Origin: Panulirus ornatus
Taxonomy: Eukaryota > Arthropoda > Malacostraca > Decapoda > Palinuridae
Assembly: GCF_036320965.1 (NCBI RefSeq)
Contig: NC_092276.1
Coordinates: forward strand, 6,818,282-6,882,281
DNA: 64,000 nucleotides
Direction: 5' to 3'
Shown here piece after piece: positions 20,871 to 32,155 of the stretch. Below the pieces are notes generated by a model that did not search any database, was not told the DNA's origin, and saw only the letters and a list, made by a program, of their open reading frames with translations. Position 1 is the stretch's first letter. Each line of letters starts with the position of its first letter. The position numbers and the translations under genes were made by a program.

Positions 20871-21725
20871 TGCTTTGTCGCTGTCTCCCGCATTTGCGAG
20901 GTAGCGCAAGGAAACAGAAGAAAGAAATGGCCCAACCCACCCCCATACACATGTATATACATACGTCCACACACGCAAATATACATACCTACACAGCTTT
21001 CCATGGTTTACCCCAGACACTTCACATGCCCTGATTCAATCCACTGACAGCACGTCAACCCCTGTATACCACATCGATCCAATTCACTCTATTCCTTGCC
21101 CTCCTTTCACCCTCCTGCATGTTCAGGCCCTGATCACACAAAATCTTTTTCACTCCATCTTTCCACCTCCAATTTGGTCTCCCACTTCTCCTCGTTCCCT
21201 CCACCTCCGACACATATATCCTCTTGGTCAATCTTTCCTCACTCATTCTCTCCATGTGCCCAAACCATTTCAAAACACCCTCTTCTGCTCTCTCAACCAC
21301 GCTTTTTTTATTTCCACACATCTCTCTTACCTTTACGTTACTTACTCGATCAAACCACCTCACACCACACATTGTCCTCAAACATCTCATTTCCATCACA
21401 TCCATCCTCCTGCGCACAACTCTATCCCATAGCCCACGCCTCGCAACCATACAACATTGTTGGAACTACTATTCCTTCAAACATACCCATTTTTGCTTTC
21501 CGAGATAATGTTCTCGACTTCCACACATTCTTCAAGGCTCCCAGAATTTTCGCCCCCTCCCCCACCCTATGATCCACTTCCACTTCCATGGTTCCATCCA
21601 CTGCCAGATCCACTCCCAGATATCTAAAACACTTTACTTCCTCCAGTTTTTCTCCATTCAAACTTACCTCCCAATTGACTTGACCCTTCAAACTTACCTC
21701 CCAATTGACTTGACCCTCAACCCTA

Positions 21726-21728
<3 letters not shown>
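20863..21728 (-). mobile_element. LINE-A 3' part, minus strand
   Basis: Minus-strand copy whose sense runs from ACAGTAGGGTTGAGG (21728) to the 3' tail at 20870. A 30-bp tandem repeat (TCCCAATTGACTTGACCC occurs twice, near 21666 and 21698) lengthens its coding part in frame. The open stretch 21055-21450 is the C-terminal region. It forms the left arm of an inverted pair around the AT array at 21729. Confidence 0.88.

Positions 21729-21785
<57 letters not shown>
21729..21785. repeat. (AT)n array at the centre of an inverted LINE pair
   Basis: 57 bp of AT between a minus-strand LINE-A beginning at ACAGTAGGG and a plus-strand LINE-A beginning at TTGGGAGG. The mirror-image arrangement is at 24397-24455. 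Confidence 0.95.
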
Positions 21786-21788
<3 letters not shown>

Positions 21789-22612
21789 GAGGTAAGTTTG
21801 AATGGAGCAAAACTGGAGGAAGTAAAGTGTTTTAGATATCTGGGAGTGGATCTGGCAGCGGATGGAACCATGGAAGCGGAAGTGGATCATAGGGTGGGGG
21901 AGGGGGCGAAAATCCTGGGAGCCTTGAAGAATGTGTGGAAGTCGAGAACATTATCTCGGAAAGCAAAAATGGGTATGTTTGAAGGAATAGTGGTTCCAAC
22001 AATGTTGTATGGTTGCGAGGCGTGGGCTATGGATAGAATTGTGCGCAGGAGGATGGATGTGCTGGAAATGAGATGTTTGAGGACAATGTGTGGTGTGAGG
22101 TGGTTTGATCGAGTAAGTAACGTAAGGGTAAGAGAGATGTGTGGAAATAAAAAGAGCGTGGTTGAGAGAGCAGAAGAGGGTGTTTTGAAATGGTTTGGGC
22201 ACATTGAGACAATGAGTGAGGAAAGATTGACCAAGAGGATACATGTGTCGGAGGTGGAGGGAACGAGGAGAAGTGGGAGACCAAATTGGAGGTGGAAAGA
22301 TGGAGTGAAAAAGATTTTGTGTGATCGGGGCCTGAACATGCAGGAGGGTGAAAGGAGGGCAAGGAATAGAGTGAATTGGATCGATGTGGTATACCGGGGT
22401 TGACGTGCTGTCAGTGGATTGAAGCAGGGCATGTGAAGCGTCTGGGGTAAACCGTGGAAGGCTGTGTAGGTATGTATATTTGCGTGTGTGGACGTATGTA
22501 TATACATGTGTATGGGGGGGGGTTGGGCCATTTCTTTCGTCTGTTTCCTTGCGCTACCTCGCAAACGCGGGAGACAGCGACAAAGTATAATAAAAAAAAA
22601 AATAAAAATAAT
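21786..22612 (+). mobile_element. LINE-A 3' part, plus strand
   Basis: Starts inside the coding region at TTGGGAGGTAAG and runs to the 3' tail. An open stretch (21798-22403) encodes LEEVKCFRYLGVDLAADG through NRVNWIDVVYRG and ends at TGA. It carries the unusual GGAGCAAAACTGG, shared only with the minus-strand copy at 23579-24396. Confidence 0.88.
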
Positions 22613-22629
22613 ATATATATATATATTTA

Positions 22630-23541
22630 TTTATTTAATTTTGCTTTGTCGCTGTCTCCCACGTTTGCGAGGTAGCGCAAGGAAACAGATGAAAGAAATG
22701 GCCCAACCCACCCCCATACACATGTATATACACACACATCCACACACGCAAATATACACACCTATACATCTCAATGTACACATATATATACACACACAGA
22801 CACATACATATATACCCATGCACACAATTCACACTGTCTGCCTTTATTCATTCCCATCGCCACCTCGCCACACATGGAATACCATCCCCCTCCCCCCTCA
22901 TGTGTGCGGGGTAGCGCTAGGAAAAGACAACAAAGGCCTCATTCGTTCACACTCATTCTCTAGCTGTCATGCAATAATGCCCGAAACCACAGCTTCCTTT
23001 CCACATCCAGGCCCCACACAGCTTTCCATGGTTTACCCCAGACGCTTCACATGCCCTGATTCAATCCACTGCATGTCAACACCGGTATACCACATCGATC
23101 CAATTCACTCTATTCCTTGCCTGCCTTTCACCCTCCTGCATGTTCAGGCCCCGATCACTCAAAATCTTTTTCACTCCATCTTTCCACCTCCAATTTGGTC
23201 TCCCACTTCTCCTCGTTCCCTCCACCTCCGACACATATATCCTCTTGGTCAATCTTTCCTCACGCATTCTCTCCATGTGCCCAAACCATTTCAAAACACC
23301 CTCTTCTACTCTCTCAACCACGCTCTTTTTATTTCCACACATCTCTCTTACCCTTACATTACTTACTCGATCAAACCACCTCACACCACACATTGTCCTC
23401 AAACATCTCATTTCCAGCACATCCACCCTCTTGCGCACAACTCTATCCATAGCCCACACCTCGCAACCATACAACACTGTTGGAACCACTATTCCTTCAA
23501 ACATACCCATTTTTGCTTTCCGAGATAATGTTCTTGACTTC
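22630..23541 (-). mobile_element. LINE-A with long 3' UTR, minus strand
   Basis: Minus-strand copy with the long 3' UTR variant (22640-23070, including CTAGCGCTACCCCGC-like and CAGCTAGAGAATGAG blocks) and C-terminal coding sequence (23076-23540). Its coding part stops at the GAATGTGTGGAAGTC position, where a CA/TA repeat begins. Confidence 0.85.

Positions 23542-23578
<37 letters not shown>
23542..23578. repeat. (CA)n(TA)n array
   Basis: A short CA then TA run that appears to have grown from the LINE's own TGTG at this position. A similar break point is used by the small fragment at 25300-25375. Confidence 0.85.
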
Positions 23579-24393
23579 TTTTTTTTCTTTTTTTTGCTTT
23601 GTTGCTGTCTCCCGCGTTTGCGAGGTAGCGCAAGGAAACAGACGAAAGAAATGGCCCAACCCACCCCCATACACATGTATATACATACGTCCACACACGC
23701 AAATATACATACCTACACAGCTTTCCATGGTTTACCCCACACACTTCACATGCCCTGATTCAATCCACTAACAGCACGTCAACCCCGGTATACCACATCG
23801 ATCCAATTCACTCTATTCCTTGCCCTCCTTTCACCCTCCTGCATGTTCAGGCCCCGATTACACAAAATCTTTTTCACTCCATCTTTCCACCTCCAATTTG
23901 GTCTCCCACTTCTCCTCGTTCCCTCCACCTCCGACACATATATCCTCTTGGTCAATCTTTCCTCACTCATTCTCTCCATGTGCCCAAACCATTTCAAAAC
24001 ACCCTCTTCTGCTCTCTCAACCACGCTCTTTTTATTTCCACACATCTGTCTTACCCTTACGTTACTTACTCGATCAAACCACCTCACACCACACATTGTC
24101 CTCAAACATCTCATTTCCAGCACATTCATCCTCCTGCGCACAACTCTATCCATAGCCCACGCCTCGCAACCATACAACATTGTTGGAACCACTATTCCTT
24201 CAAACATACCCATTTTTGCTTTCTGAGATAATGTTCTCGACTTCCAAACATTCTTCAAGGCTCCCAGGATTTTCGCCCCCTCCCCCACCCTATGATCCAC
24301 TTCCGCTTCCATGGTTCCATCTGCTGCCAGATCCACTCCCAGATATCTAAAACACTTTACTTCCTCCAGTTTTGCTCCATTCAAACTTACCTC

Positions 24394-24396
<3 letters not shown>
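23579..24396 (-). mobile_element. LINE-A 3' part, minus strand
   Basis: The sense begins at TTGGGAGG (24396) and ends in the 3' tail near 23595. It shares the rare GGAGCAAAACTGG variant with 21786-22612, as its reverse complement. The open stretch 23779-24396 is the C-terminal coding region. Confidence 0.88.

Positions 24397-24455
<59 letters not shown>
24397..24455. repeat. (AT)n array at the centre of an inverted LINE pair
   Basis: 59 bp here but only about 23 bp at the matching place in copy 2 (45679-45701). Confidence 0.95.
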
Positions 24456-24458
<3 letters not shown>

Positions 24459-25277
24459 TAGGGTTGAGGGTCAAGTCAATTGGGAGGTAAGTTTGAATGG
24501 AGAAAAACTGGAGGAAGTAAAGTGTTTTAGATATCTGGGAGTGGATCTGGCAGCGGATGGAACCATGGAGGCGGAAGTGGATCATAGGGTGGGGGAGGGG
24601 GCGAAAATTCTGGGAGCCTTGAAGAATGTGTGGAAGTCGAGAACATTATCTCGGAAAGCAAAAATGGGTATGTTTGAAGGAATAGTGGTTCCAACAATGT
24701 TGTATGGTTGCGAGGCATGGGCTATGGATAGAGTTGTGCGCAGGAGGATGGATGTGCTGGAAATGAGATGTTTGAGGACAATGTGAGGTGGTTTGATCGA
24801 GTAAGTAACGTAAAGGTAAGAGAGATGTGTGGAAATAAAAAGAGCTTGGTTGAGATAGCAGAAGAGGGTGTTTTGAAATGGTTTGGGCACATGGAGAGAA
24901 TGAGTGAGGAAAGATTGACCAAGAGGATATATGTGTCGGAGGTGAAGGGAACGAGGAGAAGTGGGAGACCAAATTGGAGGTGGAAAGATGGAGTGAAAAA
25001 GATTTTGTGTGATCGGGGCCTGAACATGCAGGAGGGTGAAAGGAGGGCAAGGAATAGAGTGAATTGGATCGATGTGGTATACCGGGGTTGACATGCTGTC
25101 AGTGGATTAAATCAGGGAATGTGAAGCGTCTGGGGTAAACCATGGAAAGCTGTGTAGGTATGTATATTTGCGTGTGTGGACGTATGTATATACATGTGTA
25201 TGGGGGTGGGTTGGGCCATTTCTTTCGTCTGTTTCCTTGCGCTACCTCGCAAACGCGGGAGACAGCGACAAAGTAAA
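24456..25277 (+). mobile_element. LINE-A 3' part, plus strand
   Basis: Starts at ACAGTAGGGTTGAGG and ends in the 3' tail GACAGCGACAAAGTA. A seven-base loss near 24783 (AATGTGAGGTGG for AATGTGTGGTGTGAGGTGG) breaks the frame, and the open stretches are 24292-24786 and 24768-25091. Confidence 0.88.
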
Positions 25278-25299
25278 AAATGAAAATATATATACACAC

Positions 25300-25375
25300 A
25301 ACACTGTTGGAACCACTATTCCTTCAAACATACCCATTTTTGCTTTCCGAGATAATGTTCTCAACTTCCACACAC
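25300..25375 (-). mobile_element. Small internal LINE-A fragment
   Basis: 76 bp coding for SRKAKMGMFEGIVVPTVLC on the minus strand, bounded by a TATACACACA run and by ACACATG plus an AT array. It ends at the same LINE position as the copy at 22630-23541. Confidence 0.75.

Positions 25376-25378
<3 letters not shown>

Positions 25379-25432
<54 letters not shown>
25379..25432. repeat. (AT)n array
   Basis: 54 bp of AT between a small internal LINE-A fragment and the T-rich tail of the next minus-strand LINE-A. Confidence 0.95.
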
Positions 25433-25436
<4 letters not shown>

Positions 25437-27065
25437 TTTCTTTTTTGCTTTCTCGCTGTCTCCCGCGTTTGCGAGGTAACGCAAGGAAACAGACGAAAGA
25501 AATGGCCCAACCCACCCCCATACACATGTATATACATACGTCCACACACGCAAATATACATACCTACACAGCTTTCCATTGTTTACCCCAGATGCTTCAC
25601 ATGCCCTGATTCAATCCACTGACAGCACGTCAACCCCGGTATACCACATCGATCCAATTCACTCTATTCCTTGCCCTCCTTTCACCATCCTGCATGTTCA
25701 GGCCCCATTCACACAAAATCTTTTTCACTCCATCTTTCCACCTCCAATTTGGTTTCCCACTTCTCCTCGTTCCCTCCACCTCCGACACATATATCCTCTT
25801 GGTCAATCTTTCCTCACTCATTCTCTCCATGTGCCCAAACCATTTCAAAACACCCTCTTCTGCTCTCTCAACCACGCTCTTTTTATTTTCACACATCTCT
25901 CTTACCTTTACATTACTTACTCGATCAAAACACCTCACACCACACATTGTCCTCAAGCATCTCATTTCCAGCACATCCATCCTCCTGCGCACAACTCTAT
26001 CCATAGCCTCACGCCTCGCAACCATACAACATTGTTGGAACCACTATTCCTTCAAACATACCCATTTTTGCTTTCCGAGATAATGTTCTCGACTTCCACA
26101 CATTCTTCAAGGCTCCCAGAATTTTCACCCCCTCCCCCACCCTATGATCCACTTCCGCTTCCATGGTTCCATCCACTGCCAGATCCACTCCCAGATATCT
26201 AAAACACTTTACTTCCTCCAGTTTTTCTCCATTCAAACTTACCTCCCAATTGACTTGACCCTCAACCCTACTGTACCTAATAACCTTGCTCTTATTCACA
26301 TTTACTCTTAACTTTCTTCTTTCACACACTTTACCAAACTCAGTCACCAGCTTCTGCAGTTTCTCACATGAATCAGCCACCAGCGCTGTATCATCAGCGA
26401 ACAACAACTGACTCACTTCCCAAGCTCTCTCATCCCCAACAGACTTCATACTTGCCCCTCTTTCCAAAACTCTTGCATTCACCTCCCTAACAACCCCATC
26501 CATAAACAAATTAAACAACCATGGAGACATCACACACACCCCTGCTGCAGACCTACATTCACTGAGAACCAATCACTTTCCTCTCTTCTTACACGTACAC
26601 ATGCCTTACATCCTCGATAAAAACTTTTCACTGCTTCTAACAACTTGCCTCCCACACCATATATTCTTAATACCTTCCACAGAGCATCTCTATCAACTCT
26701 ATCATATGCTTTCTCCAGATCCATAAATGCTACATACAAATCCATTTGCTTTTCTAAGTATATCTCACATACATTCTTCAAAGCAAACACCTGATCCACA
26801 CATCCTCTACCACTTCTGAAACCACACTGCTCTTCCCCAATCTGATGCTCTGTACATGCCTTCACCCTCTCAATCAATACCCTCCCATATAATTTACCAG
26901 GAATACTCAACAAACTTATTCCTCTGTAATTTGAGCACTCACTCTTATCCCCTTTGCCTTTGTACAGTGGCACTATGCACGCATTCCGCCAATCCTCAGG
27001 CACCTCACCATGAGTCATACATACATTAAATAACCTTGCCAACCAGTCAATAATACAGTCACCCC

Positions 27066-27070
<5 letters not shown>
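25433..27070 (-). mobile_element. LINE-A, long minus-strand copy
   Basis: Sense runs from the GGDCIIDWLARLFNVCMTHG coding segment (27070) through the RT and C-terminal domain to the 3' tail at 25445. The 5' end passes directly into (AT)n. It is one of the four longest LINE-A copies here. Confidence 0.9.
25630..27042 (-). pseudogene. LINE-A reverse transcriptase and C-terminal domain, frameshifted
   Basis: Three overlapping open stretches: 26530-27042 (LFNVCMTHGEVPEDW to GLQQGCV), 26009-26572 (VMSPWLFNLFMDGVV, LLFADDTALVAD, LNGEKLEEVK, LYGCEA) and 25630-26025 (DRVVRRRMDVLEMRC to VYRG). A two-base CA gain near 26535 and a one-base gain near 26009 (GCCTCACGCC versus GCCCACGCC) separate them. 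The copy 2 counterpart lacks the second break. Confidence 0.88.

Positions 27071-27126
<56 letters not shown>
27071..27126. repeat. (AT)n array
   Basis: About 56 bp of AT with one TAAATA step, longer than in copy 2 (48315-48351). It joins the 5'-truncated end of a minus-strand LINE-A to a SINE-A head. Confidence 0.95.
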
Positions 27127-27145
27127 AATATATCATTTATATATT

Positions 27146-27390
27146 ATCCCTGGGGATAGGGGAGAAAGAATACTTCCCACGTATTCCCTGCGTGTCGTAG
27201 AAGGCGACTAAAAGGGAAGGGAGCGGGGGGCTGGAAATCCTCCCCTTTCGTTTTTTTTTAATTTTCCAAAAGAAGGAACAGTGAAGGGGGCCAGGTGAGG
27301 ATATTCCCTCAAAGGCCCAGTCCTCTGTTCTTAACGCTACCTTGCTAATGCGGGAAATGGTGAATAGTATGAAAGAAAGAAAGAAAGAAA
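27146..27390 (+). mobile_element. SINE-A, full-length reference copy
   Basis: Head ATCCCTGGGGATAGGGGAG at 27146. Within the head, AGGGGAG (27158-27164) can pair with CTCCCCT (27240-27246), enclosing hairpins GAATAC/GTATTC (27168-27173, 27181-27186) and GTCG/CGAC (27194-27197, 27205-27208). The tail AACGCTACCTTGCTAATGCG then GAATAGTATGAAAG ends in (GAAA)n. I see no convincing tRNA A and B boxes. Confidence 0.9.
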
Positions 27391-27403
27391 ATATATATAC
27401 ATC

Positions 27404-28573
27404 TATGTAGGAAGAGAGGAAAGCGATTGGTTCTCAGTGAATGTAGGTTTGCGGTAGGGGTGTGTGATGTATCCATGGTTGTTTAATTTGTTTATGCATT
27501 GGGTTGTTAGGGAGGTGAATGCAAGAGTTTTGGAAAGAGGGGCAAGTATGCAGTCTGTTGGGGATGAGAGATCTTGGGAAGTGAGTCAGTTGTTGTTCGC
27601 TGATGATACAGCGCTGGTGGCTGATTCATGTGAGAAACTGCAGAAGCTGGTGACTGAGTTTGGTAAAGTGTGTGAAAGAAGAAAGTTAAGAGTAAATGTG
27701 AATAAGAGCAAGGTTATTAGGTACAGTAGGGTTGAGGGTCAAGTCAGTTGGGAGATAAGTTTGAATGGAGAAAAACTGGAGGAAGTAAAGTGTTTTAGAT
27801 ATCTGGGAGTGGATCTGGCAGCAGATGGAACCATGGAAGCGGAAATGAATCATAGGATGGGGGAGGGGGCGAAAATCCGGGAGCCTTGAAGAATGTTTGG
27901 AAGTCGAGAACATTATCTCGGAAAGCAAAAATGGGTATGTTTGAAGGAATAGTGGTTCCAACAGTGTTGCATGGTTGCGAGGCGTGGGCTATGGATAGAC
28001 TTGTGCGGAGGAGGGTGGATGTGTTGGAAATGAGATGTTTGAGGACAATATGTGGTGTGAGGTGGTTTGATCGAGTAAGTAATGTAAGGGTAAGAGAGAT
28101 GTGTGGAAATAAAAAGAGCGTGGTTGAGAGAGCAGAAGAGGGTGTTTTGAAATGGTTTGGGCACATGAAGAGAATGAGTGAGGAAAGATTGACCAAGAGG
28201 ATATGTGTGTCGGAGGTGGAGTGAACGAGGAGAAGTGGGAGACCAAATTGGAGGTGGAAAGATGGAGTGAAAAAGATTTTGAGTGATCGGGGCCTGAACA
28301 TGCAGGAGGGTGAAAGGCGGGCAAGGAATAGAGTGAATTGGATCGATGTGGTATACCTGGGTCGACATGCTGTCAATGGATTGAATCAGGGCATGTAAAG
28401 TGTCTGGGGTAAACCATGGAAAGCTGTGTAGGTATGTATATTTGCGTGTGTGGACGTATGTATATACATGTGTATGGGGTTGGGTTGGGCCATTTCTTTC
28501 GTCTGTTTCCTTGCGCTACCTCGCAGACGCGGGAGACAGCGACAAAGCAAAAAAAAAAAAAAAAAAAAAAAAA
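27404..28573 (+). mobile_element. LINE-A 3' half, plus strand
   Basis: From the VGREESDWFSVNVGLR coding segment to the 3' tail and a poly(A) of about 25. Open stretches 27464-27889 (RT palm with LLFADDTALVAD) and 27886-28224 (C-terminal) are separated by a small deletion near 27880, and a TGA replaces Gly at 28222. The element keeps the GGTCGACATGC form of the end, whose reading continues past VVYLG. Confidence 0.88.
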
Positions 28574-28699
28574 TAATAAAATACCATTAATACAATGAAA
28601 AAATAATGTGTTTAGGTATGGAATTTTCCTCTTGTAACATCATGTCTGCTCAAAATGTTTTGGATTTTGGAGTATTTCGAATTAGGGATGCTCAACCTG

Positions 28700-30151
28700 C
28701 ATTCTAATATATATCAACAACTTACATTAAAAGCCTTCAATCATACTTTTGTTACATATTACAAAACATGTATAGCAACCCTACTTGCCATGCTTTAAAA
28801 TAATAATGTTAATATTTACAGCTTTTTCAGCAATAAGGTGAATCATAAGGTGTAATCTACAAAGTATTTTTTTCTTATATATAATTGGGGTGTATTTAGT
28901 GATTAGGGGAAACTATTCACTGGAATGCATTGTAAAGGCAAAGTTTGTAAATCTCTGCCACAAACAACTACATGGACACAAACCTTAATGATGCAGACAG
29001 AACACTGTAATTTCTGGAACCGAAGGGCCTACGGAAAATCCTTAGCTTTGTGCTGCCATTGGAGCCTGTACTGTCTCCTAGGATTTTGGGAGTCTGTTAA
29101 GGGTAAGTGGAGGTGCTAATGTTAGTCAGGCTCCTAGTAGGGTGCACTGCCTCCTGTACCACAGACTAACTTGAGTGGTTGAGGTGATCCAAGCATAATA
29201 TGTTATTACAGTGATATGGCTATAAAGCTCCATGCCATTCATAAGCCATTATCTTTGTAAGAAAAGTCTTTCAGACATCTTTGCTTAGAGTTTTGCAACC
29301 CCATCTACTCAAGTAGACAGGGTTAAACAATACAATTAATATATCATTTCTCATTTAAGATATTTCCTTTGTCTAGACTCTATAGTACATAAGCATCATA
29401 ACACATGACAGTCCCTTAAAACAAAATATCAAGCCTGTTTACAATAAGCAAAGATTCTATTCTGTACAGATTTACTACAAAAAACTATTCATTAACTATA
29501 CAATTCTTAGTAAAACCTCCATTCAACTGAATATATATGAAGACAGGAGGTTGTAAAAGATTCTTAATACTGTTTTAAAAATCCAAAAACTGAATTGCAT
29601 TTACTCAACAAAAAACTAAAATTAACAAATTAAAGCATTCTGAATGTTATATTGTTTTTGGAGTTACCATTTTAATATTCATATAATACTCTAATGTGCC
29701 AATTAACATGAGAATGTACTTCATGACCTGGAATAATTGTGAATGCAGGTGGATGAGTTAACTTCAAATTTTAAAGAGTAAAATACCATCAAAGGAATTT
29801 AGATATCAAAAGTGCCTTCTCTTTCTATTACAATTCAGATCCTAATTTGATCAAAAAAGCAGTCCTTAATGGAGAAACTGCCTTCAAGGGGCAATAATTC
29901 CTCAAATGGAAGTTTTACAGAATGCACAACATAAGCCCAAGTTTTATATGGCATACTAAAATTACTACCATAGTTCAGTCCCATATTAAAACACTACAGA
30001 ATTTACATTTATGAGAAATATTCATAACTACAGAATTTTCAGTTATGAGAATTTTTAAGTCCTCTCACCATGTTAAGAAAGGCCCATTCCACTTACTTTA
30101 AATAAATGAGAACTACAAGCTAATCCCTAACTCAATAAAGAATTGTTTGCT
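28700..30151. other. Unassigned single-copy-like DNA
   Basis: AT-rich sequence to the right of the Tigger-like element, matching only copy 2 (49928-51380). A 64-codon open stretch at 28925-29119 has no recognisable features. No exon, RNA gene or repeat is supported. Confidence 0.5.
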
Positions 30152-30374
30152 TTATTTTCATTTATTGTATTTGAACGCTGTTTCCCACGTCAGTGAGGTA
30201 TCACCAGGAAGGAGATGAAGAATGACACATTCAGTCATATAAACACATATATACATAAATGCCCAAACATGCACATATATGCATTTTTTTATATACTTAA
30301 TCGCTCACACGAAGAATGGCCCAACCACTAATGTACACATATATATACATAAATGCCCATTATTTATTATATTA
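30152..30374 (-). mobile_element. Two old LINE-A tail fragments
   Basis: Two successive minus-strand 3'-end remnants: GAACGCTGTTTCCCACGTCA then GTGAGGTATCACCAGGAAGG at 30174-30215, and a shorter one around 30300-30350 with CGAAGAATGGCCCAACCAC. Both are diverged. Confidence 0.6.
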
Positions 30375-31193
30375 TTTTGCTTTGTCGCTGTCTCCCGCGC
30401 CTGTGAGGTAGCACAAGGAAACAGACAAAAGAAATGGCCCAACCCACCCCCACACACATGCACACACACACATGTCCACACACGCAAACATACACACCCA
30501 CACATCCCAACGTACACACATATATACACACATGCACACAATTCACACTGTCTGTCCCTACTCACCCCCATCGCCACCCCCGCCACACACGGAATAACAT
30601 CCCCCTCCCCCCTCATGTGCGTGAGGCAGCGCAGGAAAAGACAACAAAGGCCCCATTCGCTCACACTCAGTCTCCAGCTATCATGTAATAATGCCCGAAA
30701 CCACAGCTCCCTTTCCACATCCAGGCCCCACAGACCTTTCCATGGTTTACCCCAGACGCTTCACATGCCCTGATTCAATCCATTGACAGCACGTCGACCC
30801 TGATATACCACATCGATCCAATTCACTCTATTCCTTAACCCTCCTGCACGTTCAGGCCCCGATCACTCAAATCTTTTTCACTCCATCTTTCCACCTCCAA
30901 TTTGGTCTCCCACTTCTCCTCGTTCCCTCCACCTCCAACACATATATCCTCTTGGTCAATCTTTCCTCACTCATTCTCTCCATGTGTCCAAACCATTTCA
31001 ACACACCCACTTCTGTTCTCTCAACCAGTCTTTTTATTACCACACATCTCTCTTACCCTTTCATTACTTTCTCGATCAAACAACCTCACACCATATTGTC
31101 TTCAAACATTTCATTTCCAACACATCCACCCACCTCCATACATCCCCATCCATAGCCCATGCCTTGCAAGCTTATAATATTGTTGGAACTACT
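30375..31193 (-). mobile_element. LINE-A with long 3' UTR, minus strand
   Basis: Full long-form 3' UTR (30378-30790), then C-terminal coding sequence broken by small deletions. It meets a plus-strand LINE-A head to head at 31194. Confidence 0.8.
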
Positions 31194-32155
31194 GTTCCTT
31201 TGAATGGAGAGAAACTGGAGGAAGTGAAGTGTTCTAGACATCTGGGAGTGGATTTGACAGTGGATGGAAGCAGAAGTGAGTCACAGGGTGGGGGAGGGGT
31301 GAAGGTTCTGGGGGTGTTGAAGAATGTGGAAGGCGAGAATTTACCTTGAGAGCAAAAATGGGATGTTTTTAGGAATAGTGGTTCCAACAATGTTATATGG
31401 TTGTGAGGCATGGGCTACAGATAGGGGTTTTGCAGAGGAGGGTGGATGAGTTGGAAATGAAGTGTTTGAGGACAATATTGGGTGTGAGGTGGTTTGATCC
31501 AGCAAGCAATGAAAGGGTGGGACTGTGTAGTAATAAAAAAAAGTGTGGTTGAGAGAGCAGAAGAGGGTGTATTGAAATGGTTGGTCACATGGAAAGAATG
31601 ATGAGGAAAGATGAAAAAGATTTTGAGTGATTGGGGCCTGAACATGCAGGAGGGTGAAAGGCGTGCAAGGAATAGAGTAAATTTGGGAACGATGTGGTTT
31701 TACCGGGCCCGAAGTGCTGTCAATGGATTAAACCCAGGGCATGTGAAGCGTCTGGGTAAATCATGGAAAGTTTTGTGGGGGCCTGGATGGGGAAAGGGAG
31801 CTGTGGTTTTGGTGCATTATTACATGACAGCTAGAGACTGAGTTGAACGAATGGGGCCCTTTTATTGTCTTTCCTAGCGCTACCTCCACACATGAGGGGG
31901 GTGGGGGTTGTTATTTCATGTGTGGTGGGGTGGCGATTGGAATTAATAAGGGCAGACAGTATGAATTATGTACATGTTGTATATATGTATATGTCTGTGT
32001 GTGTAATATATGTATACGCTGAGATGTATAGGTATGTATATTTGTGTGGGTGGACGTGTATGTTTATATACATGGTATGTAGGTGGTTAGGCCATTCTTT
32101 TATCTTTTTCCATGCGCTACCTTGCTAATGCGGGAGACAGCGACAAAGCAAAATA
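31194..32155 (+). mobile_element. Hybrid LINE-A at the duplication junction
   Basis: The 5' part (31194-31610) matches 52430-52840. The 3' part (about 31611-32155) matches 8745-9285, including AGTGCTGTCAATGGATTAAA and the long 3' UTR. At the switch about 95 bp present at 52850-52945 are absent. A recombinant LINE at the boundary between two tandem units is what unequal exchange between the two outer LINEs would leave. The segment also carries many one-base gains, e.g. GTTTTGTGGGGGCCTGG. Confidence 0.75.

Noticed and set aside
20863..25277. CRISPR-like regularly spaced repeats
   Set aside because: The spacing reflects LINE fragments and AT arrays of varying size in alternating orientation; there are no short direct repeats with unique spacers.
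27146..27390. SINE-A as a tRNA-derived SINE
   Set aside because: I could not find convincing A and B boxes at proper spacing, and the head is better explained as the LINE-A 5' end.
28925..29119. 64-codon frame in unassigned DNA, duplicated at 50153
   Set aside because: No domain, no splice-consistent borders on both sides, and unremarkable composition; the second copy is only the large duplication.
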